64,000 nucleotides of DNA from Neptuniibacter pectenicola. Lineage in GTDB: Bacteria; Pseudomonadota; Gammaproteobacteria; Pseudomonadales; Balneatricaceae. The notes below the pieces were generated by a model, which saw only the letters and a list, made by a program, of their open reading frames with translations, did not search any database and had not been told where the DNA came from. Position numbers and translations under genes: made by a program. The stretch spans positions 186,001 to 250,000 of the forward strand of contig NZ_LUTS01000001.1 in the NCBI RefSeq assembly GCF_001597735.1, read 5' to 3'. This document shows positions 53,765 through 62,928 of the stretch, piece by piece; position 1 is the first letter of the stretch; every line of letters starts with the position of its first letter.

Positions 53765-54213
53765 TCAACAGCCTAAACAATAAAATAATTGATATCGAGG
53801 TTATGGGGCTCAGCCTATGTCTCTCCCAAATAACCTAAGATGTAATAAATAACACGTTTTAAATGACCTAAACCTTACCCATTGTAGGCCCAATTATTGA
53901 CATGACTCGCTTTCATTTAATGACTCTATTTATAACCGCTAAATCATTGCTATGCGAGAAATAATCAGGCTTAGACTGTACATGGATTGCGAATAAACCC
54001 TACAATTAAATTTGCTATTTAGCTACGCTTATCAGCGCGAGGAGGATAATCGCCTCAGCATTACGCCGCCTCGCCATTTTGAGCACACCACTGCATCAAG
54101 TATAGGCATAAACCGCTACACTTTTGTGCCAATAAAGCCGGCAACAGATAGTCTTTTAAAAACAGATGAAGTCGACACAGCAACACGACAACGTAGATAT
54201 GTAGGTATAGGTT
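53765..54213. other. divergent intergenic region, mgtE / panE
   Basis: This 449-base gap between divergent genes shows no convincing gene. A reading frame exists at 54012-54266 but overlaps panE and has no ribosome site. No palindrome with arms of 6 bases or more, terminator or known riboswitch core was recognised. Confidence 0.45.
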
Positions 54214-55176
54214 ATGAACATTGCAATTTGGGGTGCCGGCGGCATCGGTTGTTACTACGGTATTAAACTTAAAAAGGCAGGTCACCACGTCACATTTATT
54301 GCACGCGGTGAACACCTTAACGCGATGCAAACCCAAGGTCTTACCTTGCAACATGCCTCAACCACATACCAAGGTCCCGTTGATGCGATACATCAATCAA
54401 CATGGGCCAACAACTATACCTGCAATGATTTTGATCTGATTATTTTGTGCCTTAAAAGCACCGTCACCGCGACCGTCATGGATGAGATGTCCGACTGGCT
54501 AAAACAAGGTACGTGCCCACTGCTTTCCTTACAGAACGGTGTCGATAATGAAGCACAGATTGCTGCTATCATCGGCCAAGAAAGAACATTAGGTGGACTA
54601 GCGGTTAGAATCGGCGGGCATATCATCACACCCGGCCATGTCGAGGTTGACGGTGTAGCGCAAGTTATATTTGGGCAATGGCCTAACAGCCAGCATAGTG
54701 TGGATAAAAACCAATTAACGCAGATCTATAACTTATTTACTGCGGCTGATATTGATACAGAGTTAAGCGATGATATTCGTCAAGCCCTATGGCGAAAACT
54801 ACTCATCAACAACGGGGTCAATCCACTGTCTGCCCTGACAGAGCTCGACACTCGGCAAATAACATCAGATCCTCAGCTAAGCCGCACAGTTTACACTATG
54901 ATGGAGGAGGTCGCCCTTGCCGCGCGCTATGACGATGTCTCGCTGAGCAAAGAGGATATCGATGAGATGTTCACACTGATCAGTAATTTTGATGCCATCA
55001 AAACCTCCATGCTGGTCGATTTAGAAAAAGGCAAACCCTTAGAACGTGATGCGATTAGTGGTGCGGTCATCAGGCGCTGCTTAAAACTTAATACCCCCGC
55101 AACGACAACCGCGCTCATTGATACTTTATTACGTATTAAATGCGATAAGCTCAACGCGCAACAGCCAGCTCCTTAG
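54214..55176 (+). CDS. panE: ketopantoate reductase-family protein (2-dehydropantoate 2-reductase)
   Basis: A 320-residue NADPH-dependent reductase. The Rossmann motif GAGGIGCYYG is at 7-16. QNGVDNEAQI near 110 and the catalytic lysine region ALWRKLLINNGVNPLSAL near 190-207 are conserved; the C-terminal Glu/Ser/Asp block reads LERDAISGAVIRR. Expected role: reduction of ketopantoate in pantothenate (coenzyme A) synthesis. Paralogues with other substrates are common in this family, so the assignment to pantothenate synthesis is likely but not certain. Confidence 0.85.
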   Translation: MNIAIWGAGGIGCYYGIKLKKAGHHVTFIARGEHLNAMQTQGLTLQHASTTYQGPVDAIHQSTWANNYTCNDFDLIILCLKSTVTATVMDEMSDWLKQGTCPLLSLQNGVDNEAQIAAIIGQERTLGGLAVRIGGHIITPGHVEVDGVAQVIFGQWPNSQHSVDKNQLTQIYNLFTAADIDTELSDDIRQALWRKLLINNGVNPLSALTELDTRQITSDPQLSRTVYTMMEEVALAARYDDVSLSKEDIDEMFTLISNFDAIKTSMLVDLEKGKPLERDAISGAVIRRCLKLNTPATTTALIDTLLRIKCDKLNAQQPAP

Positions 55177-55192
55177 CCACTTATCACCGTTT

Positions 55193-57166
55193 CTAACGAT
55201 GACAGGCCGTCGCTTTAGCAAACCCACGGCCTAATGCTTTAACCTCGTACAGTGCTTGATCCGCCTCAGCCATTAACTCACTGAGCGTTTCAAGCCCGTC
55301 ACTGATATCTGCTACACCGATACTTAAGCCAAAATTCAACTTTTCGGCCTCAACAGGCACCACTTCAAGTTTTGCCACATCAGCAATACGGTTTGCAATA
55401 TGTAAGGCGGTCGCTTTATCCGTAGCAGGCATCAATATACCGAACTCTTCCCCACCTAAGCGAGCAAGCAGATCCGCATGCCGTATATTACGTTCCAGAA
55501 AAGCAGCGATCTGCTTTAACACCTGATCACCCGCATGGTGTCCATATTGGTCATTCACCCGTTTAAAATGATCCGCATCAATCATTAAAAAGCTTAACCC
55601 ATTACCACTGAGTTTTGCTTGCTCAAACATTGTTTGCCCAAACTCCAAAAAGCTTCGTCGATTATAGAGGTTCGTCAGACTATCTTTCGTGGCTAAAACC
55701 TCTAATTGCTGACTATAAGCATCTTTCTCCGCTTCAAGGCTTTTACGCGAATTAATATCCATATTAATCCCTGAAAGACGCCGGGGGTTCGCCGCTTTAT
55801 CTCGCTCTACAATTTTACCTTGCGTTAAAACCCAGACCCATTCACCACGCTTATGCCTCATCCTGAGCTCTTGCTGATAATGGTTATTTTTGCCTGCTAA
55901 GTGCTTATTTAGCTCGTTTTCTACCGCTGCGATATCATCTGGATGGATCAACGCTTTCCACGCATCAACGGTAATCGGCATCAACTCATCATAGGTATAG
56001 CCAAGCATCTCCGCCCATCTATCATTAATTTGTACATGCCCCGTTTCAACATTCCAAGTCCAAGTCCCGACCTGTGTCGCCCAAATAATCTCCTCTAACA
56101 GGCTTCGCTCGACCGCTAATTCATGCTGTGTATCCGTTAACTTTTGATGTCCACGTAGCAAGAAAAGGTAACCCATAATTAATGACAGGAGCAGCGTGAT
56201 CGCCAGAATAATTGACAGTTTATACTGCGCCCAAACATCCCCAAGAGAGATGGTAAAATCTTGATCAAATGGCGGTAACCGTTGGGTTCTAAGTAACGAA
56301 GTAATACTGGAATAATTTTCAGGAATATCAAAACCACCTATTTTCATCGCCTGCGAGTAAGCATCTTCTGGCGCTAATTTAAGTAATTCAGCAACAACAT
56401 ACTTCGTAACCTCGTTATCGTTATAAGGCAGCGCAGCAAACGGCCATTCAGGATAAAGCGTTGTGGAAGCGATCAGAGGAAAAGCGTTAAGCGACTGTTG
56501 ATTAATAATTTTAATTTGATCAAAAGAGAGCGCTCCCTCGGCGACCATTTGCTCTAGAATACCCGTTCTAACAAACCCCACATCAGCATCGCCCGACAAA
56601 ACACGCCGCACCACATCATCTTGGGAGCGGCCGAACGGCATAATATCAAGGCTATCGCCGATCCCTTCATAACGATGTTCTAAGGCATAAGCTTGACTCT
56701 GATAGCCCCCTAAAGAGAAGTAACTCACGATCGCCACTTTTTTATTGTGAAGATCCGCTAAATCGGTGATCGAACGGTTATTTGCCTTAGTAAAAATAAC
56801 CCCACCAAACGATTTAATAAAACGCCCACCGGCTTGGTTAATCATGGTCAAGGTCGGGGAAGACAAGCCATAAAGCTCTTGTAGATATACATAAAAGCTG
56901 GGATTCACTAAAACGTACGCGATACTGCGGCTGGCTACCGCGCTTTCTAACTCATCAAAATAATAGGCTTTAACGTTAAAGGTATGGGTTTCGCTCTTCT
57001 CATTTAATAATTCAGCTAGCGGTGCCCAGCGTTCATACACATCAGCTTTATCCCTAGCCGCCAGCACACCTATCATAATTTCGTCGTTCACCAATGCCAA
57101 CGACGCCGGGCTATAACAGCACAGCGCAAGATAAATACCGACTAAAAACCCTGTCAGCCTACCCAT
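55193..57166 (-). CDS. PhnD-like periplasmic sensor / PAS / GGDEF diguanylate cyclase
   Basis: A 657-residue membrane protein. After a signal sequence (about 1-24), a PhnD/phosphonate-binding-type periplasmic domain spans about 28-300 (MIGVLAARDKADVYERWAPLAELL, AIVSYFSLGGYQSQAYALE). One transmembrane helix (about 317-337) is followed by a PAS domain (about 355-475) and a GGDEF domain (about 490-650). The active site is RLGGEEFGI, with RHAD five residues earlier as I-site. It should synthesise c-di-GMP on binding of an unknown periplasmic ligand. Its start overlaps the stop of a solute-binding lipoprotein gene by one base (TAATG), implying that both act together. Confidence 0.9.
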   Translation of the reverse strand: MGRLTGFLVGIYLALCCYSPASLALVNDEIMIGVLAARDKADVYERWAPLAELLNEKSETHTFNVKAYYFDELESAVASRSIAYVLVNPSFYVYLQELYGLSSPTLTMINQAGGRFIKSFGGVIFTKANNRSITDLADLHNKKVAIVSYFSLGGYQSQAYALEHRYEGIGDSLDIMPFGRSQDDVVRRVLSGDADVGFVRTGILEQMVAEGALSFDQIKIINQQSLNAFPLIASTTLYPEWPFAALPYNDNEVTKYVVAELLKLAPEDAYSQAMKIGGFDIPENYSSITSLLRTQRLPPFDQDFTISLGDVWAQYKLSIILAITLLLSLIMGYLFLLRGHQKLTDTQHELAVERSLLEEIIWATQVGTWTWNVETGHVQINDRWAEMLGYTYDELMPITVDAWKALIHPDDIAAVENELNKHLAGKNNHYQQELRMRHKRGEWVWVLTQGKIVERDKAANPRRLSGINMDINSRKSLEAEKDAYSQQLEVLATKDSLTNLYNRRSFLEFGQTMFEQAKLSGNGLSFLMIDADHFKRVNDQYGHHAGDQVLKQIAAFLERNIRHADLLARLGGEEFGILMPATDKATALHIANRIADVAKLEVVPVEAEKLNFGLSIGVADISDGLETLSELMAEADQALYEVKALGRGFAKATACHR

Positions 57167-58137
57167 TAGGGACTAACAAAACTAGGGTCGACTAGGTTAT
57201 CCACATTCACCTGCGACTCGATTAAATTCGATTGCAACATAACGTTTATTATTTTTTCTCCCACAGACTCAAGCTTAGAGGGGGTGCCGTTCATCAAACG
57301 TTGATTATGCAACGGGTTAGGTAAAAGAAGCCCTTCATAGAGGAAAGGGACTTGATCCGGCTCAACACCTAAACGTGGCGCCATCCGATATAGGGCATCT
57401 TCACGTTGCGATTCAAAATGGTGAAGTGCTTTGAAGTGTGCCTCGGTTAAATGCTGAATCTGTGTTTGCTTATGTAGCGCCTCTTTCCTTACCGCTAACA
57501 CATCCAAAATCATCTCAGGCATCGAGCGACTATCAAACACTTTAATCCCCCCCGCCGTCAGTAGTTTTCGGGCAACCGGTTCATAGGTAATAACACAATC
57601 AACACGCCCATCGAGCCATGCTTGCTCTTGGTCATCTATTGTTAACTCAACAATAGAGACATCCTCCCTCGTTAATCCAGCCACCTCTAAAACTTGGCTC
57701 AAAACAACCGCCCCCAAGGCTGAGGTTTCAACACCAACTCGCTTACCTTTAATATCAGACAATGAGGAAAATTCGGTTCGAGAAATAACTTGATCCGCTC
57801 CCGCTGAAATATCAAAAACCGCCACAATTGAAAGCTCCACGCCTTCAGATCGCGCACGGATGACCTCATCCAATGTCAGCGCGGCCGCTTCGACCTCACC
57901 CGCTTTGATCAACCCAAGCGATTCACTGGCTGAATAGGTATCGACAAGGGTTACTTTTTCATGATCGAGCCAACCTAATTGGTCAGCAAGAAACATAAAC
58001 TCATAGCCGGGCCAGACATGGCTTGCGGTAATCAGGGGCTCTTTAGCGCTGGAGCAGCTTTGCAGCATAGGGAACAAAACTATAAATGCAGTTGCCCAAA
58101 AAAACCGTTTAAAATTCCATTTTTTCATATGTGCCAC
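57166..58137 (-). CDS. solute-binding lipoprotein of the NMT1/SsuA/TauA type, paired with a GGDEF receptor
   Basis: A 323-residue exported protein. The N-terminal helix ends in LQSCSS, a lipobox-like site whose cysteine (about residue 28) would be lipidated. The mature part is an NMT1/SsuA-like binding domain: SHVWPGYEFMFLADQLGW, then GEVEAAALTLDEVIRARSEG and GKRVGVETSALGAVVLSQVLEVAGL. Such proteins bind sulphonates, nitrate, bicarbonate or thiamine precursors. No ABC permease or ATPase is nearby; the only partner is the coupled GGDEF gene downstream. It may act as a sensory rather than transport receptor. Confidence 0.85.
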   Translation of the reverse strand: MAHMKKWNFKRFFWATAFIVLFPMLQSCSSAKEPLITASHVWPGYEFMFLADQLGWLDHEKVTLVDTYSASESLGLIKAGEVEAAALTLDEVIRARSEGVELSIVAVFDISAGADQVISRTEFSSLSDIKGKRVGVETSALGAVVLSQVLEVAGLTREDVSIVELTIDDQEQAWLDGRVDCVITYEPVARKLLTAGGIKVFDSRSMPEMILDVLAVRKEALHKQTQIQHLTEAHFKALHHFESQREDALYRMAPRLGVEPDQVPFLYEGLLLPNPLHNQRLMNGTPSKLESVGEKIINVMLQSNLIESQVNVDNLVDPSFVSP

Positions 58138-58267
58138 GTAACGAGGATCAGTAATACAAGTGTAGATTAATAGTCCGAAAATAGCTGGTTACTGGCAAGT
58201 ATCTAACACATTAAAATCAAGTGTTGGGCGTATAAAGCAACATCACCTTTAATGCTTGCCTATGTGG

Positions 58268-58852
58268 TTACTGTATACAGGAGAACGCATCGTCTATTAA
58301 TTGATCAATACAGTCATTGTCATCATTTGCGCGCATGTACGCACGCAATCCAATTACTTGAATCTGCAAAAACTGCGCTAAACGCCGAGTATCACTGGAT
58401 GCACTAATCTCACCTTGGGCTTGGGCCCGTTTTAGGACCGTTTCAATCCCCTGCTCCATCATGTTTAATAACTGCTTTGACAGCGCTAAAAGATCAGCAT
58501 TCTCATCGGTTAACTCAGAAACGGTTTTAACTAACATACAGACCTCACTCGGAGCACCGTTCTCCTGAGGGCGTTTAATAATCGATTTAATAAACAATTT
58601 TAATGCGTTTAAAGGCGACGAAGCTTGCGCCTCACACTGCTGCATAAGCGCAATATTTGTATTGGTGTAGCATTGTAAGGCCTCTTTAAATAACCCCTCT
58701 TTGCTACCAAACGCTGCATAAATGCTACCCGGCCGCATATCTATATGATCTTGCAGGTTTCGCATAGAGGTTGCATGAAACCCCTTTTCCCAAAATAGAT
58801 TAGCGGCTTTTTTAATGACCTCTTCTCTATCATGTTTTATCTGATTGACCAT
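58268..58852 (-). CDS. TetR-family regulator
   Basis: A 194-residue protein from the ATG at 58852; a GTG four codons earlier is possible. The N-terminal helix-turn-helix reads EVIKKAANLFWEKGFHATSMRNLQDHIDMRPGSIYAAFGSKEGLF (about 9-53), typical of the TetR/AcrR family and close to the group controlling responses to reactive electrophiles. The C-terminal ligand domain includes a CMLVKTVSEL cysteine. Two operator-like palindromes lie between it and the divergent AhpD-like gene, suggesting that it represses both. Confidence 0.88.
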   Translation of the reverse strand: MVNQIKHDREEVIKKAANLFWEKGFHATSMRNLQDHIDMRPGSIYAAFGSKEGLFKEALQCYTNTNIALMQQCEAQASSPLNALKLFIKSIIKRPQENGAPSEVCMLVKTVSELTDENADLLALSKQLLNMMEQGIETVLKRAQAQGEISASSDTRRLAQFLQIQVIGLRAYMRANDDNDCIDQLIDDAFSCIQ

Positions 58853-58898
58853 TGAATTACACACCGAGTAAACAGCTGAATATATGATGAAATATTAT

Positions 58899-58951
58899 CT
58901 TGAACATTCATTCAAGTCTAGCTAAGATAACTCCGTGAACAATCGTTCAAG
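58899..58951. promoter_or_regulatory. twin TetR operators in the divergent promoter
   Basis: CTTGAA-CATTCA-TTCAAG (58899-58916) is a perfect inverted repeat. TGAAC-AATC-GTTCA (58936-58949) is a second, nearly the same motif, 35 bases away centre to centre. Both fit TTGAAC-N4-GTTCAA-type sites used by TetR proteins. Confidence 0.7.
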
Positions 58952-59023
58952 AAGAAAAACACCCATAAATCATAATAGATTGAAGATATGTCTATTTTAT
59001 AGAAACTATTTTTAGGGAATGCT

Positions 59024-59563
59024 ATGAAACCTTTTACGCTACACACGATGGAATCAGCACCAGAAGCCACTAAAACGCTCTTTGAAACATCACTAAAGAA
59101 CTTTGGGATGATACCGAACCTGCATGCCGTACTTGGCGAAGACCCAGCAACACTGGAAGCATACCAACGACTACATGAACTGTTTCAGCAAACAGCGTTT
59201 GATGCAGAAGAGCTTACTGTTGTATGGCAAACCATTAACGTTGAACATGACTGTGGATACTGCTCACCGGCCCACAGCATGATTGCCAATATGATGAATG
59301 TAGACCCAGCGATTGACCGTGCGTTAAGAAACCAGACAGAGATGCCAACTAAAAAGCTTCAGGTATTACATGAAACCACGCTTTTAGTGTTGCGCAACCG
59401 TGGCCTGTTAAGCGATGAAGCGCTAGAAGCATTCTATGCAGCAGGTTATGAACAGAAGCACATACTAGGCATCCTACTTGGCCTATCACAAAAAGTGATC
59501 AGCAATTACATCAACCATATTGCAAAAACACCGATCGACGACGCTTTCAAAAAGTTTGCCTAA
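59024..59563 (+). CDS. carboxymuconolactone decarboxylase / AhpD-like protein
   Basis: A 179-residue all-helical protein. EHDCGYCSPAHSMIA near residue 73-87 is the AhpD-like CXXC...H redox site; the two cysteines are three residues apart. The upstream segment GMIPNLHAVLGEDPATLEAY (about 29-48) is common in the peroxidase-related subgroup. Possible roles are reduction of alkyl hydroperoxides or handling of reactive electrophiles. It has a good ribosome site (AGGGA) and lies opposite a TetR gene with two operators between, so it is probably inducible. Confidence 0.88.
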   Translation: MKPFTLHTMESAPEATKTLFETSLKNFGMIPNLHAVLGEDPATLEAYQRLHELFQQTAFDAEELTVVWQTINVEHDCGYCSPAHSMIANMMNVDPAIDRALRNQTEMPTKKLQVLHETTLLVLRNRGLLSDEALEAFYAAGYEQKHILGILLGLSQKVISNYINHIAKTPIDDAFKKFA

Positions 59564-59644
59564 ATAAGCAATGCACTAAGTCCGTCGCTCAATCAGGGCA
59601 AACTATACTGAAAGCTATAGAATGCCCTCCTAATAAATAGGTTT

Positions 59645-60322
59645 ATGGTGATACAACAATCCATTGGTTTTGACGTATATGGAACCCTTGTCGACCCCGT
59701 CGATATGGGTAAACACTTAGCGCAACTTATCGGTGATAAAGCCAACGCGTTTGGTCAGCTATGGCATGATAAAAAAGTGGAGTACGCCTTTCTCCGAGCA
59801 CTCATGCAGCAATATGCAGATTTCAGTGTATGTACCTTACAAGCACTCCGTTACTGTATGCTGGCGTTTAATATTGAGCTAACCGAAGATGAACAACATC
59901 ATCTGGTCAGTGAATTTGCAAACCTTGACGCCTTTGACGACGTTATTCCCGGTTTGATTAAACTGCGCCAAAAAAACCACCGGTTAGCCGCGTTCTCTAA
60001 CGGCCCAGAAGTTGCCGTCCGTAAGCTGCTCAGTAATGCCTCGGTTTTACCCCATTTAGACTCAGTAATTAGTGTAGATGACCTAAATACCTACAAACCC
60101 AACCCTCAGGTTTATCAGTATTTAATGAAACGCACCCACGCAAATACAGAAAATAGCTGGATGGTCTCCAGCAACCCTTGGGATGTAATTGGTGGTAAAG
60201 CAGCGGGCTTAAAAGCCGCGTGGATAAAACGGGATTCACGTAAAATATTTGACCCTTGGGATATAGAGCCAGACTTAATCGTTAACAACCTAATTGAGTT
60301 CAGCGAACAGATCGATACTTGA
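59645..60322 (+). CDS. haloacid dehalogenase type II (HAD superfamily)
   Basis: A 225-residue protein. The nucleophile Asp is in GFDVYGTLVDP (residue 10). Motif II is AFSNGPEVA near 118; the Lys motif and DDLNTYKPNPQVY near 147; motif III SSNPWDVIGGKAAGLKAAW near 180. The spacing and cap match L-2-haloacid dehalogenases, which swap the halogen of 2-haloacids for a hydroxyl. Other HAD substrates are possible. It follows the AhpD-like gene after 81 bases and may share its induction. Confidence 0.87.
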   Translation: MVIQQSIGFDVYGTLVDPVDMGKHLAQLIGDKANAFGQLWHDKKVEYAFLRALMQQYADFSVCTLQALRYCMLAFNIELTEDEQHHLVSEFANLDAFDDVIPGLIKLRQKNHRLAAFSNGPEVAVRKLLSNASVLPHLDSVISVDDLNTYKPNPQVYQYLMKRTHANTENSWMVSSNPWDVIGGKAAGLKAAWIKRDSRKIFDPWDIEPDLIVNNLIEFSEQIDT

Positions 60323-60344
60323 TTAACGACTTCCCCCTTAGAGA

Positions 60345-60383
60345 GTCGCTTGAGTTTACTCGCAAGCGACGCCTCTTTTTTTT
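60345..60383 (+). terminator. rho-independent terminator of the dehalogenase gene
   Basis: GTCGCTTG (60345-60352) pairs with CAAGCGAC (60363-60370), followed by GCCTC and eight T residues. Confidence 0.8.
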
Positions 60384-60385
60384 AC

Positions 60386-61261
60386 TTAAAGCACATACCA
60401 TAATAAAACAGGTAGCGAAGCAAACCCCATAAAGGTAGATACAATAACCAACCCTGCCACCTCCTGTGGCCGTTGATCGTAAAGCTGCGCAAAAAGATAA
60501 CTAAAGACAGCGGCAGGCAACGAACACTGTAAGATAACAACTCCGGCAGCGGGCCCCGTTAAACCCATGCCCCACACAATGCCCAAGCCAACACCAACCC
60601 CCATTCCCAACCTCAAAAGCGAGAGGCCAAACGCGGTTTTTAAGCCTCTAATTTTAAGGCTAGCCAGTGAGACGCCTAGCGTAAACAGCATAAGAGGAAT
60701 CGTTAGATCACCGATCAACTTCGTCGTATTAAAGAGCCACTTAGGCACCTCTAGCCCGGTAAACAAAAACAGCGACGCCAACAATGTTGCCGGAATAATG
60801 GGCATTTTAAGCAGTGACATTAAGGTGAACTTACCAGACACAAACGCAACCCCAACGGTTAACTGCAACACAACATAGACCGTAAAAAATGCGATCCCCA
60901 GTGCCAACCCTTCATCCCCAAAAGCGAGCAAGCACAAGGGCAAACCAACATTACCCACATTTGGCCAGCTCAATGCTTGTAAAAAAGCGCGGTGAGGTAA
61001 TTTAAGGAGCGCAAGAACCGCTCCCCCAATCACAACAAAAGCCACATTAGCGATCAGCGCAGATAACCCCATCCGCCAAAGGTGGGAAACATCCAACTCC
61101 ACCGTTGCCAAGGCATAAAAAACCAAACTTGGCGTACCGAAGTAAGTAACAATGGATGTCACCAAACCGGTATCAAAATCTTTACCACTCTTCGACCAAC
61201 CATAGCCAATCGCTACACAGACAAAGACAGGCGCCAAAATGGAAAAAATTTCTGAAAACAT
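60386..61261 (-). CDS. AEC-family permease (second copy)
   Basis: A 291-residue membrane protein with about ten helices. LTIPLMLFTLGVSLASL near residue 185 is the family cross-over motif; WPNVGNVGLPLCLLAFGDEG near 100 is the first-half equivalent. It is a permease of the auxin-efflux-carrier type, likely for organic acids. It is clearly diverged from the AEC protein at 13309-14238. The gene stands alone between the dehalogenase terminator and the AraC gene. Confidence 0.85.
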   Translation of the reverse strand: MFSEIFSILAPVFVCVAIGYGWSKSGKDFDTGLVTSIVTYFGTPSLVFYALATVELDVSHLWRMGLSALIANVAFVVIGGAVLALLKLPHRAFLQALSWPNVGNVGLPLCLLAFGDEGLALGIAFFTVYVVLQLTVGVAFVSGKFTLMSLLKMPIIPATLLASLFLFTGLEVPKWLFNTTKLIGDLTIPLMLFTLGVSLASLKIRGLKTAFGLSLLRLGMGVGVGLGIVWGMGLTGPAAGVVILQCSLPAAVFSYLFAQLYDQRPQEVAGLVIVSTFMGFASLPVLLWYVL

Positions 61262-61321
61262 AAATCGACAACCTAAAATATTAAAAAAGTAAATGTAAGC
61301 CCTTTAGAGCCACGTTACCAC

Positions 61322-62071
61322 TCAACGTGCTTGCATACGGTACTGGGAAGGGCTGCAATGGTACTGTTTACTAAAAGCACGACTTAGCGCCTCTTGGCTC
61401 CGGTAGCCATAACGCAATGCAACCGCCTTTACTCGCTCCCCTCGGTCTAAATCCTTACATACTAAAGCCAAACGCCACTCACGAAGGTATTGGGCAGGGT
61501 TTTGTCCCACACACTGCTTAAAACGCTCCATAAACTGACTCCTAGACAACCCCGCAACATCCGCTAGATCTTCAATATGCCACTCAAACTCAGGGCGTTC
61601 ATGAATCGCCACAATCGCACGACAAATACGGTCATCAGCCAACCCCGCTATCAACCCCTTTTTATCAACATGGGATTGAATCGCGTGACGTAATAAAATA
61701 ACGACCAGCACCTCAAATAAGCGCTGAATAGTTGTCGTGCGACCACAACGCGCCTCAACAATCTCACCTAATATCAACTGACTAAGATCTTGGACTGAAC
61801 GGGCTTGATCAACCGTTAACGATATCTGCTCCGGCAAAGCCCGCACTAGTGGATTTCCCTCCCCTCCCATATCAATGGCAGCCGCCACAATCAACTCCTC
61901 CGCCATCACATCAACGGCTTCAGGTTTCACCGGCCAAAATACAATACGACTGAGCGCCCCACTCGCAACGCAACCAAATAAAAACAGGTTAGCATCACGG
62001 ATATCACTCACAATATTAGCCTTTAATTCAAATCGAGATATTAAGGCTGACAGACGATCCGGCTTACTCAT
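61322..62071 (-). CDS. AraC-family transcription regulator
   Basis: The ATG at 62071 (MSKPDRLSALIS) is preferred: AAGGGG lies five bases upstream, while the longer frame to 62140 begins with an unrelated segment. The protein has 249 residues. The N-terminal half is a cupin-like effector domain (AraC_binding/Cupin_6 type; FELKANIV, GEGNPLVRALP). The C-terminal half has two helix-turn-helices (IEDLADVAGLSRSQFMERFKQCVGQNPAQYLREWRL and VKAVALRYGYRSQEALSRAFSKQYH). It probably controls the divergent isomerase gene. The effector is unknown. Confidence 0.88.
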   Translation of the reverse strand: MSKPDRLSALISRFELKANIVSDIRDANLFLFGCVASGALSRIVFWPVKPEAVDVMAEELIVAAAIDMGGEGNPLVRALPEQISLTVDQARSVQDLSQLILGEIVEARCGRTTTIQRLFEVLVVILLRHAIQSHVDKKGLIAGLADDRICRAIVAIHERPEFEWHIEDLADVAGLSRSQFMERFKQCVGQNPAQYLREWRLALVCKDLDRGERVKAVALRYGYRSQEALSRAFSKQYHCSPSQYRMQAR

Positions 62072-62237
62072 TAAACCCCTTATGCACACTGAACATCTAA
62101 GTAATACCGGACTATAAGTCATATAAAAGAGACTTTTCAAGATATTTTATCCACTATCATCTAAGTCTATTCACAGCACAACCGTTGATCGATGGGTATA
62201 TGACTCACGACTAAACTTAACCTTAGGAATGTTCAGT

Positions 62238-62825
62238 ATGGAAATCGACTACTACTTCACGAGCCTTTCACCTTTTACCTACCTTGGCCATCAACGCTTT
62301 TTACAGATCGCCAAAAAAGCCAACGCAAAGGTACATTTCAAACCGGTAAAACTAGGTGAAGTTTTTGCTGAGTCCGGCGCCACACCCTTACCCCAACGCC
62401 CAAAAAGCAGGTTGGATTACCGCTTAATTGAACTGGGACGCTGGGCGAAGAAACGCGGCCTGCCGATCAACAAGCAACCAAGCTTTTTCCCAACCAGCCC
62501 CGTTTTAGCTGACAAGTGCGTTATTGCGCTTCAAGCCTCAGGGGTAGAAGCCGGAGCAGTCATTGGCCAGATCTTAGCAGCCTGCTGGGAACACGAAAAA
62601 GACATCGCCGCTGAAAGCACCCTCAAAGAGATCCTCAATGCACACAACATTGATGCGGATGCACTACTCGCAAGCGCACAATCCCCAGCCATTGAAGAGA
62701 TCTACACCAACAACACCCAAGACGCCATTAAAGCCGGCGTACTCGGCGCCCCTGCTTATGTATATGATGGCGAACAGTTCTGGGGACAAGACCGGTTAGA
62801 ACTACTTGAAGAAACGTTGGGGTAA
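62238..62825 (+). CDS. 2-hydroxychromene-2-carboxylate isomerase family (DsbA-like, GST-kappa type)
   Basis: The ATG at 62238 has AGGA nine bases upstream; the ATG at 62229 would leave no spacing. The protein has 195 residues with a thioredoxin-like fold and helical insert (PF01323). YYFTSLSPFTYLGH near the start holds the catalytic serine in place of the DsbA cysteine. KSRLDYRLIELGRWAKKRGLPI and ALQASGVEAG follow, and LGAPAYVYDGEQFWGQDRLELLEE closes it, all typical of HCCA isomerase/GST-kappa proteins. The founder works in naphthalene breakdown with glutathione, but most family members act on unknown substrates. It is divergent from an AraC gene. Confidence 0.85.
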   Translation: MEIDYYFTSLSPFTYLGHQRFLQIAKKANAKVHFKPVKLGEVFAESGATPLPQRPKSRLDYRLIELGRWAKKRGLPINKQPSFFPTSPVLADKCVIALQASGVEAGAVIGQILAACWEHEKDIAAESTLKEILNAHNIDADALLASAQSPAIEEIYTNNTQDAIKAGVLGAPAYVYDGEQFWGQDRLELLEETLG

Positions 62826-62849
62826 GCGCTAAGGTACGGCGGGACATGG

Positions 62850-62868
62850 GGGAGACATAATGCCTCCC
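62850..62868 (+). terminator. weak stem-loop after the isomerase gene
   Basis: GGGAG (62850-62854) pairs with CTCCC (62864-62868); the following sequence is moderately T-rich. Confidence 0.35.
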
Positions 62869-62928
62869 TATTGTTTTCGATGTGAATGCTTGTTAGAACA
62901 TTATAAAATTTAGCGTTAGGAACCATAA

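Noticed and set aside
53765-54213. A magnesium riboswitch upstream of mgtE
   Set aside because: No M-box/ykoK-type core could be recognised on the minus strand.
54012-54266. A small gene upstream of panE
   Set aside because: It starts at a weak codon, overlaps panE out of frame and has no family resemblance.
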